NCBI RefSeq assembly: GCF_026967795.1
Contig: NZ_JAPVBH010000004.1
Coordinates: 310,001-374,000 of the forward strand
Direction: 5' to 3'
Source: Modestobacter sp. VKM Ac-2986
Lineage (GTDB): Bacteria; Actinomycetota; Actinomycetes; Mycobacteriales; Geodermatophilaceae
DNA length: 64,000 bases
The stretch's first letter is position 1. Every line of letters begins with the position of its first letter. The translations under genes were made by a program, and so were the position numbers. The notes beneath the pieces were generated by a model that did not search any database, was not told the DNA's origin, and saw only the letters and a program-made list of their open reading frames with translations. Of the stretch, positions 30,011 to 38,497 are shown piece after piece.

Positions 30011-30070
30011 GGCCCTCCTGCAGCGCCCCGCCGCGAGCTCGCCCGTGGTGGGGCGCTGCAGGAGGGCCGT
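30011..30070 (-). terminator. Dispersed hairpin family member B, after manA
   Basis: Longest perfect copy: 19-bp arms (GGCCCTCCTGCAGCGCCCC and its complement) around CCGCGAGCTCGCCCG. Begins 3 nt after the manA stop. Confidence 0.85.
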
Positions 30071-30073
30071 CGG

Positions 30074-31279
30074 TCAGGTCAGCTGGTCCCGCTGGGCCGG
30101 CGTCCAGGTGGTGGCGGTGGTCGCCCGGTAGAGGATCGCCGGACCGCAGGCGGTCACCAGCTGCCCGGCCGGCACGAAGGCCGACTCGCCCTTCTGCAGG
30201 ACGACCTCGCCGTCGGGCCCCTCGAGGACGGCGGCGCCCTCGGTGCACAGCAGGACCTGCGGCCCCGAGGTGGTCAGCACGCCCGGCTCGAAGGCGATCT
30301 GCACGCGGGTGAGGTCGAAGTCGCGGACCGGCGTCGGGTAGCGCAGCCCGCCGGGGCCGAGCACCGGGTGGATGACCGGGACCCGGCCGTCGGTGAAGTC
30401 CAGCACCTCGATCAGCGCCGCGAGGTCGACGTGCTTGTTGGTGAGCCCACCGCGCAGCACGTTGTCCGAGCTGGCCATGACCTCGACCCCGGCACCGCTG
30501 AGGTACGCGTGCAGGTTGCCGGCGGGCAGGAACACCGCCTCGCCCGGGGCGAGGCGGAGGTGGTTGCACATCAGCGAGATGACGACGCCGGGGTCACCGG
30601 GGTAGGTCTCGGCCAGCGAGGCCGCCCACCGGTAGGTGTTGATGAACTCCGGGTCGTGCGCGGCGACGAAGCTGGCCGCCTTGGCCGCCACGGCGGTCAC
30701 CAGGGACTCGCGCCGCCGCTCCGACAGCGCCAGCAGCTGCGGGATCGCGGCCCGCAGCCCGCCGTTGGCCAGCGCGGCGATGGTGGGCATCAGCTCGGCC
30801 AGCTGGAGCTTCGCCAGGCAGTGCAGGGACTCCGCGATCGGCCGGAAGCCGCACAGCGCCTCGACCGGCGTGATCGCCAGCAGGATCTCCGGCTTGTGGT
30901 ACGGGTCCTTGAAGGTGCGCGTCGGGTCGTCCAGCGGGATGCCGGCGGCCTGCTCGGCGGCGAAGCCGACCTGCGCCTGGGCGGTGGTCGGGTGCGCCTG
31001 CAGCGACAACGGCAGGTCGGCGGCGAGCACCTTCATGAGGAAGGGCAGCCGGTCGCCGAAGCGGTGCCGCACGGAGTCGCCGAGCATCCCCTGGGGGTCG
31101 GCGGCGATCGCGGCGTCCAGCGGACGGCCGTCGGAGAGCACGCTGGGCTGGCCGGGGTGGGCCCCCATCCACAGCTCCGCGTACGGCTGCTCAGCGGGCG
31201 AGGGCTCGCCGAGCAGCTCGGGGATCACCGTGCGGGAGCCCCACGGGTAGTGCCGGACGGCGTTCGTCATCTGCCACAT
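30074..31279 (-). CDS. manA: Mannose-6-phosphate isomerase, class I
   Basis: 401 aa. It interconverts fructose-6-P and mannose-6-P, the entry to GDP-mannose. The zinc site is visible: SLQAHPTTAQAQ (Gln, His), YHKPEILLA (Glu) and FLPAGNLHAYLSG (His). The N-terminus NAVRHYPWGSRTVIPELLG is typical. ATG 31279 follows TATCGT by 8 nt; ATG 31270 is in frame. It lies in the same order as Rv3255c, followed upstream by the CDF transporter and Rv3256c-like genes. Confidence 0.95.
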   Translation of the reverse strand: MWQMTNAVRHYPWGSRTVIPELLGEPSPAEQPYAELWMGAHPGQPSVLSDGRPLDAAIAADPQGMLGDSVRHRFGDRLPFLMKVLAADLPLSLQAHPTTAQAQVGFAAEQAAGIPLDDPTRTFKDPYHKPEILLAITPVEALCGFRPIAESLHCLAKLQLAELMPTIAALANGGLRAAIPQLLALSERRRESLVTAVAAKAASFVAAHDPEFINTYRWAASLAETYPGDPGVVISLMCNHLRLAPGEAVFLPAGNLHAYLSGAGVEVMASSDNVLRGGLTNKHVDLAALIEVLDFTDGRVPVIHPVLGPGGLRYPTPVRDFDLTRVQIAFEPGVLTTSGPQVLLCTEGAAVLEGPDGEVVLQKGESAFVPAGQLVTACGPAILYRATTATTWTPAQRDQLT

Positions 31280-31287
31280 CAGCCGGG

Positions 31288-31293
31288 ACGATA
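31288..31293 (-). promoter_or_regulatory. -10 hexamer, probable leaderless start of manA
   Basis: TATCGT, 8-nt gap to ATG 31279. Confidence 0.45.
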
Positions 31294-31354
31294 CCGGCGC
31301 ACACCCCCCTCGTGACCCCCGTGATCGACCGGGGTACGCCCGACCGGGTGACGC

Positions 31355-32419
31355 TCACCGCACGGCGGGGGTCTCCGACCACCGGATGTCCGGCTCGAGG
31401 TAGATGACCCGGGCGATCGGCACCGCGGCCCGCACCCGGCGCTCGGCCGCGTCGATGGCGTGGGCCACCGCCTCGGCGGTGTCGTCGTGCCGGACGGCGA
31501 TCTTGGCGGCCACCAGCAGCTCCTCGGGGCCGAGGTGCTGGGTGCGCATGTGGATCACCGACTGCACCGAGTCCCCGTCGACCAGCGCGGCCGCGATCTG
31601 CCGCTGGGCGTCCGGGGTCGCCGACTCACCGAGCAGCAGGCTCTTGGTCTCGATGGCCAGGACGGCGGCCACGGCCACGAGCAGCAGGCCGATGGCGATG
31701 GTGCCCAGCCCGTCGTACAGGCTCTCGCCGGTGAGCGCGGACAGGCTGACGCCGACCAGCGCGAACGCCAGGCCGGTGAGCGCCGCGCTGTCCTCGAGCA
31801 GGACGACGGGCAGCTCGGGGGCGCGGGCGTGCCGGATGAAGGCCCAGTAGCTCTCCCCCGGCTTGCGGACGGCGTTGGTCTCCTTCAGCGCGGTGCGCAG
31901 CGAGAAGCTCTCCAGCGCGATCGCCACGAGCAGCACGACGATGGCGACGGTCTGCGACTCGACCTCGGCCTCCTCGCGCACCTTGTGCACGCCCTCGTAG
32001 ATCGCGAAGAGGCCACCCACGCTGAACAGCACGATCGCGACGATGAAGCTGTAGATGTAGCGGTCGCGCCCGAAGCCGAAGGGGTGCTCGGGGGTCGCGG
32101 CGCGCTTGGAGCGCTTGCCACCGACCAGCAGGAGCACCTGGTTGCCGGAGTCGGCCACGGAGTGGATCGCCTCCGCCAGCATCGACGAGGCACCGGTGAT
32201 CAGGAAGGCGACGAACTTCGCGACCGCGATGCCCAGGTTGGCGCCCAGGGCCGCGATGATCGCCGTCGTCCCGCCGCCGTGCCCGCCGCCACCGTGCCCG
32301 CCGCCGCCGTGCTCCCCGCCGCCGTCATCGGCGCCGGTGGCGTGCCCGTCCTTCCCTGCGCCGGGTCCGGTGGGTGCGGGGTGGGCGCCGGAGGCGGGGG
32401 CCGTGGTGCGGTCGGTCAT
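31355..32419 (-). CDS. Cation diffusion facilitator family transporter
   Basis: 354 aa. A His/Gly-rich N-terminus (GGGEHGGGGHGGGGHGGG, residues about 33-50) likely binds metal. About six membrane helices follow, with the CDF signature AEAIHSVADSGNQVLLLVG (His and Asp metal ligands) and a C-terminal cytoplasmic domain (VIHMRTQHLGPEELLVAAKIAV). CDF proteins export Zn2+, Fe2+ or Mn2+ in exchange for protons. Its ATG overlaps the stop of the SIS gene (ATGA), an unusual place inside the mannose operon; manA needs zinc, so a metal-supply link is possible but speculative. Confidence 0.9.
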   Translation of the reverse strand: MTDRTTAPASGAHPAPTGPGAGKDGHATGADDGGGEHGGGGHGGGGHGGGTTAIIAALGANLGIAVAKFVAFLITGASSMLAEAIHSVADSGNQVLLLVGGKRSKRAATPEHPFGFGRDRYIYSFIVAIVLFSVGGLFAIYEGVHKVREEAEVESQTVAIVVLLVAIALESFSLRTALKETNAVRKPGESYWAFIRHARAPELPVVLLEDSAALTGLAFALVGVSLSALTGESLYDGLGTIAIGLLLVAVAAVLAIETKSLLLGESATPDAQRQIAAALVDGDSVQSVIHMRTQHLGPEELLVAAKIAVRHDDTAEAVAHAIDAAERRVRAAVPIARVIYLEPDIRWSETPAVR

Positions 32420-33555
32420 GGCTGGAGGGCCCTCTCGTGGTCGAGCGCGAGTGCGAGGTAGACCGCGCCGAAGTCGGCGACGGCGAGCTGACGGGCGAGC
32501 CGGGCCAGCCGCGGGTGCTGGCCGGACTCGGAGTGGGCCAGGGCGGACACCGGGACGTTGTGCGCCTCGGCGATCCGCAGGGCCTCGGCGGTGGCCGCGC
32601 CGGCCGAGTGCGGCTCGCGCTCGTCGCCGTCGTGCTCGGCGGCGTGCGCGTCGCGGACGGTGATCAGCCGCAGCCGACGGCCGGCGTCGTCGGTGCGGTC
32701 GCGGAAGAAGTCGTCCTGACCGGCGGACGTCGCCAGCGGGCCGGCGAGCACGGTGCGCAGCGCGACCCGCTGGTCGGGCAGCCGGAAGCCGGCGACCGGC
32801 AGCCCGGCCAGGGTGGCCAGCTGGTCGGCGACCCGGCCGGCCGCGGCGCCGGCGAGCGGACCCTCGGCGGCGATCACCGGCAGGGCGTCGAGCAGCTCGA
32901 GGGCCAGGGTCTTGGCCGGGTTCACGAAGGACTCCCGGGCCGGACCGCACTCGGTGGCGACCTCGTCCAGGGCTGCGGCGACCTGCTCGGTGTCGGCGAC
33001 CTCGGCGCCGACCAGGCCCAGCTCGGCGGCGAGCAGCAGCATCGGGGTCAGCAGCGACCACAGCGTGGCGTGCCGGACCCGCGTGGACGGGAGCGCGACG
33101 TAGGGCGCACGGGAGCTGGCGCAGGCGGCGTGCAGCGGCGCGTCCCCGGCGCCGATGCCGACCACGGCCACCCCGCGGCGGGCCGCCTCGTACGCCGGGG
33201 TGACGGCGTACCGGCCGGCCCCGGTGCGGGTGGCGATCACCGCGATGTCCGACGGGCCCATCCACACCGGGAGGTCGGGGCCGGGCACGACGTCGACGGT
33301 GACCGGGCTGGCCGGGCCGAGCAGCGCGCGCAGCAGCTGCCCGGCCACCGCGCCCTCGCGTCGGCCGATGACGACCAGCCCGCGAGGCCGGCCGGCGGAG
33401 GTGACCCGGGACAGGTCGGCCTCCTGGGTCAGCCGGGCGGTCTCCCGCACCTGCGCCCCGGCGCCGGCGACGGCCGGGAGCAACCCCCGGGGGTCGCGGG
33501 CGCGCAGCAGCGTCAGGTCGTCGAGGACCTCCTCGGCCAGCTCGGGCGAGGTCAT
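32416..33555 (-). CDS. SIS-domain protein, phosphoglucose/phosphomannose isomerase-like (Rv3256c type)
   Basis: 379 aa. A SIS sugar-isomerase fold is suggested by RGLVVIGRREGAVAGQLLRALLG and SDIAVIATRTGAGRYAV, followed by a second lobe with C-terminal SGQHPRLARLARQLAVADFGAVYLAL, the pattern of bifunctional PGI/PMI enzymes. It always sits between manA and the phosphomannomutase in mycobacteria too, so a role in the mannose-6-P pool is likely; direct activity is unproven. ATG 33555 was chosen over an upstream extension. It is coupled to the CDF gene by a 4-nt overlap. Confidence 0.8.
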   Translation of the reverse strand: MTSPELAEEVLDDLTLLRARDPRGLLPAVAGAGAQVRETARLTQEADLSRVTSAGRPRGLVVIGRREGAVAGQLLRALLGPASPVTVDVVPGPDLPVWMGPSDIAVIATRTGAGRYAVTPAYEAARRGVAVVGIGAGDAPLHAACASSRAPYVALPSTRVRHATLWSLLTPMLLLAAELGLVGAEVADTEQVAAALDEVATECGPARESFVNPAKTLALELLDALPVIAAEGPLAGAAAGRVADQLATLAGLPVAGFRLPDQRVALRTVLAGPLATSAGQDDFFRDRTDDAGRRLRLITVRDAHAAEHDGDEREPHSAGAATAEALRIAEAHNVPVSALAHSESGQHPRLARLARQLAVADFGAVYLALALDHERALQP

Positions 33556-33627
33556 GCTGCTGCCCTGGGGGCGTGCGTCAGCTCCATGCCCAGGGTGGTG
33601 CACCCCTGGGCGACCCCGCAAACCCGG

Positions 33628-33828
33628 TCAGGCGGGCAGTTGCCGCGCCTCGTCCAGGAGCAGCACCGGGATCCCGTCCCGCACCGGGAACGCGCGCCGG
33701 CACGTGGGGCAGACCAGCTCGGAGGCCTCGACGTCCACCGTGAGCGGGCTGTGGTGGGTGTCGGGGCAGGCCAGGATCTCCAGCAGCGCCGGGTCGATGC
33801 CCAGCGTGTCCTCGCCGGCGGCGGTCAT
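33628..33828 (-). CDS. Trm112-family small zinc protein
   Basis: 66 aa. Two cysteine pairs frame the domain: LLEILACPDTHHSPL and ELVCPTCRRAFPVRDGIPVLL, the Trm112/UPF0434 pattern. In eukaryotes Trm112 activates methyltransferases; bacterial relatives are small stand-alone proteins with an unknown partner. Its ATG overlaps the phosphomannomutase stop (ATGA), so it is coupled to that gene. 72 bp separate it from the SIS gene. Confidence 0.88.
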   Translation of the reverse strand: MTAAGEDTLGIDPALLEILACPDTHHSPLTVDVEASELVCPTCRRAFPVRDGIPVLLLDEARQLPA

Positions 33829-35204
33829 GCCCGCACCAGCCCGAGCACCTCGTCGCGCAGCCCGGCCATCGCCGCGGCGTCGGGCGCCTCGACGTTGAGC
33901 CGCAGCAGCGGCTCGGTGTTGCTGGCCCGCAGGTTGAACCAGGAGCCGTCGGGCAGCGACACGGTCAGGCCGTCGAGCTCGTCGAAGGTGACGCCGTCCC
34001 GCGCGCCGAAGGTCTCCCGCACCGCAGCCACCCGGCCGGCGGCGTCGGCGACGGTGGAGTTGATCTCGCCGGAGGCGGCGTAGCGCTCGTACTGGGCGCT
34101 GATCTCCGACAGCGTGCGCGGCTGCTCGCCCAGGGCGGCGAGCACGTGCATCGCGGCGAGCATGCCGGTGTCGGCGCGCCAGAAGTCGCGGAAGTAGTAG
34201 TGCGCCGAGTGCTCGCCACCGAAGACGGCGTCGGTGCGGGCCATCTCGGCCTTGATGAACGAGTGGCCGACCCGGGTGCGCACCGGCTCGCCACCGTGCT
34301 CGCGGACGATCTCCGGCACGGCCCGGGAGGTGATCAGGTTGTGGATGATCGTCGTCCCGGTGCCCTTGGCCAGCTCGCGGACGGCGACCAGGGCGGTGAT
34401 CGCCGAGGGGCTCACCGGCTCGCCGCGCTCGTCGATGATGAAGCAGCGGTCGGCGTCGCCGTCGAAGGCCAGCCCGATGTCGGCGCCGTGCTCGACCACG
34501 CCGGCCTGCAGGTCGACGAGGTTGGCCGGGTCCAGCGGGTTGGCCTCGTGGTTGGGGAAGGAGCCGTCGAGCTCGAAGTACATCGGGACGACGTCCAGCG
34601 GCAGCCCGTCGAGCACCACCGGCACCGTGAACCCGCCCATGCCGTTGCCGGCGTCGACGACGACCTTGAGCGGGCGGATGCCGGAGAGGTCGACCAACCC
34701 GCGCAGGTAGGTGGCGTACTCGGCGACGAGGTCGCGGCTGGTCACCGTGCCCGGCTGGGTCACCTCGCGCTCGAAGACGGCCGCGCCGTCCACGAGCTGC
34801 TCGGTGACCTCGCGGATCTGCACCAGCCCGGAGTCCTGGCCGATCGGCGCCGCACCGGCCCGGCAGAGCTTGATGCCGTTGTACTGCGCCGGGTTGTGGC
34901 TGGCGGTGAACATCGCACCGGGCATGTCCAGCGACCCGGCGGCGAAGTACAGCATGTCGGTGGAGCCCAGCCCGGCCTCGACGACGTCGACGCCGCGGGA
35001 CAGCACGCCCTCGGCGAAGGCCCGCGACAGCGGCACCGACGACTCACGCATGTCGTGGGCGGTGACGACGGTGGTCGCGCCGGTCTCGGCGTGCACGAAC
35101 TCGGCGAACGCGGACCCGATGGCCCGGGCCACGTCCTCGTCCCACTGCTGCGGGACCAGGCCCCGGACGTCGTAGGCCTTGATGATCGACGACAGGTCGG
35201 ACAA
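33825..35204 (-). CDS. manB: Phosphomannomutase/phosphoglucomutase
   Basis: 459 aa. Converts mannose-6-P to mannose-1-P, and possibly glucose-6-P too. Catalytic phosphoserine loop TASHNPAQYNG, metal-binding loop FDGDADRCF, sugar-binding GGEHSAHYYFRD and phosphate-binding RASNTEPLLRLNVEA are all present. The start is taken as TTG 35204 with GAGGGTGAG just upstream; no ATG or GTG in frame gives a better N-terminus. Cotranscribed with the Trm112-like, SIS and CDF genes. It matches Rv3257c (pmmA). Confidence 0.94.
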   Translation of the reverse strand: MSDLSSIIKAYDVRGLVPQQWDEDVARAIGSAFAEFVHAETGATTVVTAHDMRESSVPLSRAFAEGVLSRGVDVVEAGLGSTDMLYFAAGSLDMPGAMFTASHNPAQYNGIKLCRAGAAPIGQDSGLVQIREVTEQLVDGAAVFEREVTQPGTVTSRDLVAEYATYLRGLVDLSGIRPLKVVVDAGNGMGGFTVPVVLDGLPLDVVPMYFELDGSFPNHEANPLDPANLVDLQAGVVEHGADIGLAFDGDADRCFIIDERGEPVSPSAITALVAVRELAKGTGTTIIHNLITSRAVPEIVREHGGEPVRTRVGHSFIKAEMARTDAVFGGEHSAHYYFRDFWRADTGMLAAMHVLAALGEQPRTLSEISAQYERYAASGEINSTVADAAGRVAAVRETFGARDGVTFDELDGLTVSLPDGSWFNLRASNTEPLLRLNVEAPDAAAMAGLRDEVLGLVRA

Positions 35205-35309
35205 CAGCTCACCCTCGCACTCGTGGAGCCACGGTCCGGCGACCGGCGGCGCCCGACCCTATCGGCGCGAGCGGCTCACAGGCGCGTCGAGCGGGCCGAT
35301 GCCCCCCCG

Positions 35310-35663
35310 TCAGGGGAGGTCGGGCAGGATGCGCAGGTGCCCGCGGCGCATGCCGCTGCCGTCGTCGGCGGGGTCGCGCGGCGGCTCGGGACGGGCCGCC
35401 TCGCGGACGGCGTCGGCCAGGGCGAGCAGGTCGTCACCGGTGGGGCCGGCGTCCTCGGCGTCGATCTCGTGCCGGACGACCTCCCACCCGCGCGGCACGG
35501 TGAGCCGCTCGGCGTGGAACTCGCACAGGTCGTAGCTGTGCGGCTCCGAGTACGTCGCGAGCGGGCCGACCACGGCCGTGGACTCCGCGTACACGTACGT
35601 CAGGGTCGCCGCTGCCGGTTGCGCGCAGCCGCTGCGCGAGCACCGCCGAGACTGCCTCACCAC
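35310..35663 (-). CDS. DUF3499 protein (Rv3258c-like)
   Basis: 117 aa. The family signature is RRCSRSGCAQPAAATLTYVY with Cys-x4-Cys, then SYDLCEFHAERLTVPRGWEV (C-x2-H), so a small zinc-finger-like fold is likely. The C-terminal 50 residues are acidic then Arg/Pro-rich and probably disordered. GTG 35663 (or GTG 35660) follows GAGGAACC. The family is conserved next to phosphomannomutase across actinobacteria; its function is unknown. Confidence 0.85.
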   Translation of the reverse strand: MVRQSRRCSRSGCAQPAAATLTYVYAESTAVVGPLATYSEPHSYDLCEFHAERLTVPRGWEVVRHEIDAEDAGPTGDDLLALADAVREAARPEPPRDPADDGSGMRRGHLRILPDLP

Positions 35664-35681
35664 CGGTTCCTCACGTCCAGC

Positions 35682-35687
35682 ACAGTA
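35682..35687 (-). promoter_or_regulatory. -10 hexamer upstream of the DUF3499 gene
   Basis: TACTGT on the minus strand, 18 nt before GTG 35663, leaving room for a short leader with GAGGAA as ribosome binding site. Confidence 0.4.
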
Positions 35688-35846
35688 ATCCCGGACCCCC
35701 GGTGCGGGCAGCACCGACACCGGGGTCGGCACCAGGTTCACCTCTGGTCCCGCCAGGCACCCCCCGTCCCGCGGGCCCCGGTCCCGGCACGGCCGTACCG
35801 CTGCCGGCGCCGGTCGGCCGGACGGCGACGTAGGCTGCCCCCCGCG

Positions 35847-36305
35847 ATGGACCGTCCCCCTGCACGCGCCCGGCGCGACCGCCACGGCCGCGGCCTGCGC
35901 GGCCGCCTCGTCCCCCCGACCGTGCCGCTGTCCCGCAGCCGCGCGGAGCAGTTCGACGACCTCGTCCTGGACGCGGTGGAGGACCTGGAGCGCCGCTGGG
36001 AGCGGGAGCTGGCCGGCGTGGAGTTCGCCGTCGAGGACGTGCCCTGGGTCGACCACAGCAGCCCGGACGACGTGGTGCTGGACTCCGACGTGCTCGACGA
36101 CAGCAGCGTCCCGCTCGCCCGGGTGCTGCCCGCGCACCGCGAGGGCGGGCAGGAGCACCCGCCGCGGATCGTGGTCTACCGGCGCCCGCTGGAGATCCGC
36201 GCCGCCGACCGCGACGACCTGGCCGACCTGGTGCGCGACGTCGTCGTCGACCAGGTCGCGGTGCTGCTGGGCCGCGACCCGGAGGAGATCGACCCCACCG
36301 GCTGA
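35847..36305 (+). CDS. Zincin-like metallopeptidase-family protein lacking HExxH (Rv3259-like)
   Basis: 152 aa. It aligns by pattern with the DUF1025 metallopeptidase family: SRSRAEQFDDLVLDAVEDLE at the start, VEFAVEDVPWVD, then a C-terminal helix. Where active members carry HExxHxxG, this protein has DVVVDQVAVLLGRDPEEID: neither His is present, so zinc binding at that site is very unlikely. ATG 35847 lies 10 nt after TAGGCT. Its neighbours, DUF3499 and whiB2, are as around Rv3259. Probably a structural or regulatory relict of the fold. Confidence 0.75.
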   Translation: MDRPPARARRDRHGRGLRGRLVPPTVPLSRSRAEQFDDLVLDAVEDLERRWERELAGVEFAVEDVPWVDHSSPDDVVLDSDVLDDSSVPLARVLPAHREGGQEHPPRIVVYRRPLEIRAADRDDLADLVRDVVVDQVAVLLGRDPEEIDPTG

Positions 36306-36307
36306 CG

Positions 36308-36369
36308 GAGGACCCCCCGTCCCGAGGCTCGTCCCGAGCGTGCGAGGGACGACGAGGACGGGATCCTCC
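36308..36369 (+). terminator. Imperfect hairpin, divergent member H of the dispersed family
   Basis: Begins 2 nt after the stop at 36305. Outer arms GGAGGACCCCCCGTCC / GGACGGGATCCTCC pair with bulges; inner arms TCGTCCC / GGGACGA pair perfectly. Confidence 0.6.
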
Positions 36370-36379
36370 GACTCGCGGC

Positions 36380-36398
36380 GGGCCCTCGCGGAGGGCCC
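36380..36398. terminator. Second small hairpin
   Basis: GGGCCCTC, loop GCG, GAGGGCCC. Confidence 0.5.
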
Positions 36399-36451
36399 CT
36401 GTCGAGGAGCCGGTCGGGTGGGAGCGGTGGAGCAGGACCGGCCCCGCTGAC

Positions 36452-37498
36452 ATGCTGGGCGGTGACATGGGCACTGCAGCAGAGGCGCAACCGGGCACCT
36501 GGATCGCCGTCGGCGTCCTGGTCGGACTGGCGCTGGCGCTGCTCGTCGGCGTCCTCGTCGGTGGGGTGCTGCGCGGCTGCCGCGCGGCCCGGGCCCAGCG
36601 GGCCCCCGCCCCGGCGGTGGAGCCACCGCCCGCGCCGGCGACCGGCTTCGCCGTCGACGACCTCCCCGGCTTCCTGGACCGCCCCCCGGGCTCGGACGGC
36701 GACCGGGGCACGCCGCCCGTGACCGGACGGGCACCGGTGGCCGACGCGCCGCGGACCGGCTCGACCGCGGCGGCCTCCCCCGCGCCCCGCCGGGACGACG
36801 CCCCGCCCGGCCGCGGCGGGACGGTGGGGCTCACCGCCTCGGCCGTGCTGCTGGTGGCCGCGGTCCTGGTCGCCTTCGCCGGCGGCTCCTCGGTCACCTC
36901 CCCCGTCGCCGACGCCAGCGTCCCGACCCCGGCCGGCGGGACCCCGACCCCCGCACCCACCCCCGCGGCGCCGGCGGCGGACGCCGACACCCCCGCCGGG
37001 GCGCTCGCGCTGACCTCGGTGCCGCTGGCCGACTCCGGCGTCGCGGCGACGGCGACCTTCCAGGGCCTGGTGCTCGAGCAGCGCGCGGTGGGGCTGACCG
37101 TCACCTACCCCGGCGTCAGCGTCACCACCGACGGCCGACGGTCGCTGGCCCACGTGCGGCTGCCGACCTGGAACTGCCTCACCCCCGAGCCGCCGGCCGA
37201 CCCGACGCAGGCCAACTGCGTGCCCACCCCGACCGAGTACGCCGACCTGGCCGACCCGGGTCTGCAGGTCTCCCGGGACGGCGACCGGGTGGAGCTGACC
37301 GGCCGGTTCGCCACCTACACGCGCCCCAACGGCACCGCGCCGGTCTACACGGGCCGGACGTACCAGCTCGCCGCGGCGTTCACCCCCGACGGCCCGGTGC
37401 GCGACGGCGCGGCACCGGCGACGGGCGTCGTCCGGATCGGTCTGGACCTCGCCCCGGCCGTCGCCGAGCCCGGGGTCAACCGGCTGCAGCACCCCTGA
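36452..37498 (+). CDS. Two-span membrane protein with external domain (hypothetical)
   Basis: 348 aa. Membrane spans near residues 17-40 (WIAVGVLVGLALALLVGVLV) and 126-146 (LTASAVLLVAAVLVAFAGG) are linked by a Pro-rich segment. A Thr/Pro/Ala-rich stretch (150-185) then leads to a beta-rich domain with two cysteines (NWNCLTPE-like LPTWNCLTPEP and ANCVPTPTEY), likely disulphide-bonded outside. I recognise no family. ATG 36467 is an alternative start. The last 23 nt overlap the convergent gene at 37476. Confidence 0.7.
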   Translation: MLGGDMGTAAEAQPGTWIAVGVLVGLALALLVGVLVGGVLRGCRAARAQRAPAPAVEPPPAPATGFAVDDLPGFLDRPPGSDGDRGTPPVTGRAPVADAPRTGSTAAASPAPRRDDAPPGRGGTVGLTASAVLLVAAVLVAFAGGSSVTSPVADASVPTPAGGTPTPAPTPAAPAADADTPAGALALTSVPLADSGVAATATFQGLVLEQRAVGLTVTYPGVSVTTDGRRSLAHVRLPTWNCLTPEPPADPTQANCVPTPTEYADLADPGLQVSRDGDRVELTGRFATYTRPNGTAPVYTGRTYQLAAAFTPDGPVRDGAAPATGVVRIGLDLAPAVAEPGVNRLQHP

Positions 37499-38372
37499 CG
37501 GCGGTCCCCGCGCCGCCGGTCGACCGCAGCGGGGAGCGCCGGCCCAGCCGCACCAGCCCGGCGGAGGCGGTCAGCGTCACCGAGGGCTGACCCAGCTCCC
37601 GGCGGAGCCCGCCGACCTCGCTGCTCCCCCACCACGGCCAGCGGTCGGTCCCGGCGGGACCGCGGTCGAGCAGGGTCAGCAGGACGGCGGTCGGCTGACC
37701 GGCCGACCGGCCGGGGACGACGGCCAGCTCGAGCTGGCCGATCGCGGCGTGCAGCCGGGCCGCGGCGCGGACGAACACCTGCTGCGGCGCCGGCACCCGG
37801 GCCAGCACCGCCGGCAGCTCGCGCTCCAGCTCGGCCGGGTCGACCGTGCGGCGGACGTCGGCGACGGTGTCGAGCTCGTCGACGAGCCGGCGGCTGCGGC
37901 TGTTGGACAGCTGGGAGTCCGGCATCACCGCCGCCAGGGAGGCCAGCGTCGGGTCACCGAGCGGGAGGCCGGCCAGCCGCAGCGTCCACGGTCCGCGCAG
38001 TCGCTCGAGCAGGTCGACCAGGCCCTCGGCCAGCTGCGCGGCGACCTCGGGGTCGCGGGCGAGCAGCCGGGCGGGCGGGCGCCCCTCGGGCAGCGGGCCG
38101 GGCTCGGCGCCGAGCAGGGTGACCGCGGTGGTGGCGCCGCGGCGCCTGAGGGCGAGCAGGGCGGCGCCGTCGGGGCCGCCGCCCGGGGTGCGCTCGACGA
38201 CGACCGCGCGGGGGCGGACCCGGGCGAGCGGCCGGGTCGGCTGGACGTTGAGGGCGGCGGTCAGCCAGGGCCCGCGGGCGGGCACGGGGGCGGCGAGGTC
38301 GGCCATGAGCGGCGCGGCGGCGCGGACCTCACGCAGCACCGGCGCGCGCCCGTCGGCCACGCGGATCAGCAC
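37476..38372 (-). CDS. Conserved hypothetical protein
   Basis: 298 aa. No membrane segment or known motif is visible. It is rich in Leu, Ala and Arg with an alpha/beta pattern (RPRAVVVERTPGGGPDGAAL, ATTAVTLLGAEPG). A central Ser/Arg segment (DSQLSNSRSRRLVDELDTVADV) stands out. GTG 38372 gives the start VLIRVADGRAPVLREVRAAA. It lies between the membrane protein gene and whiB2, where mycobacteria have nothing equivalent. I cannot name a function; a real gene is supported by codon pattern and length. Confidence 0.6.
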   Translation of the reverse strand: MLIRVADGRAPVLREVRAAAPLMADLAAPVPARGPWLTAALNVQPTRPLARVRPRAVVVERTPGGGPDGAALLALRRRGATTAVTLLGAEPGPLPEGRPPARLLARDPEVAAQLAEGLVDLLERLRGPWTLRLAGLPLGDPTLASLAAVMPDSQLSNSRSRRLVDELDTVADVRRTVDPAELERELPAVLARVPAPQQVFVRAAARLHAAIGQLELAVVPGRSAGQPTAVLLTLLDRGPAGTDRWPWWGSSEVGGLRRELGQPSVTLTASAGLVRLGRRSPLRSTGGAGTAVRGAAAG

Positions 38373-38437
38373 ACCGCTCAGTCGACCACACCCGAGGGGG
38401 ACCGGGTGGACCAACGGTCAGCAGCGCGGTGTCGGTC

Positions 38438-38496
38438 GGCCCCGTCGCAGGGCCCCGCCCCGAGCCTGCGAGGGGCGGGGGGCGACGGGGTCCTTC
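38438..38496 (-). terminator. Dispersed hairpin family member C, after whiB2
   Basis: Outer arms CCCCGTCGC / GCGACGGGG, inner arms CCCCGCCCC / GGGGCGGGG, loop GAGCCTGCGA. Begins 1 nt after the whiB2 stop. Confidence 0.8.
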
Positions 38497-38497
38497 T

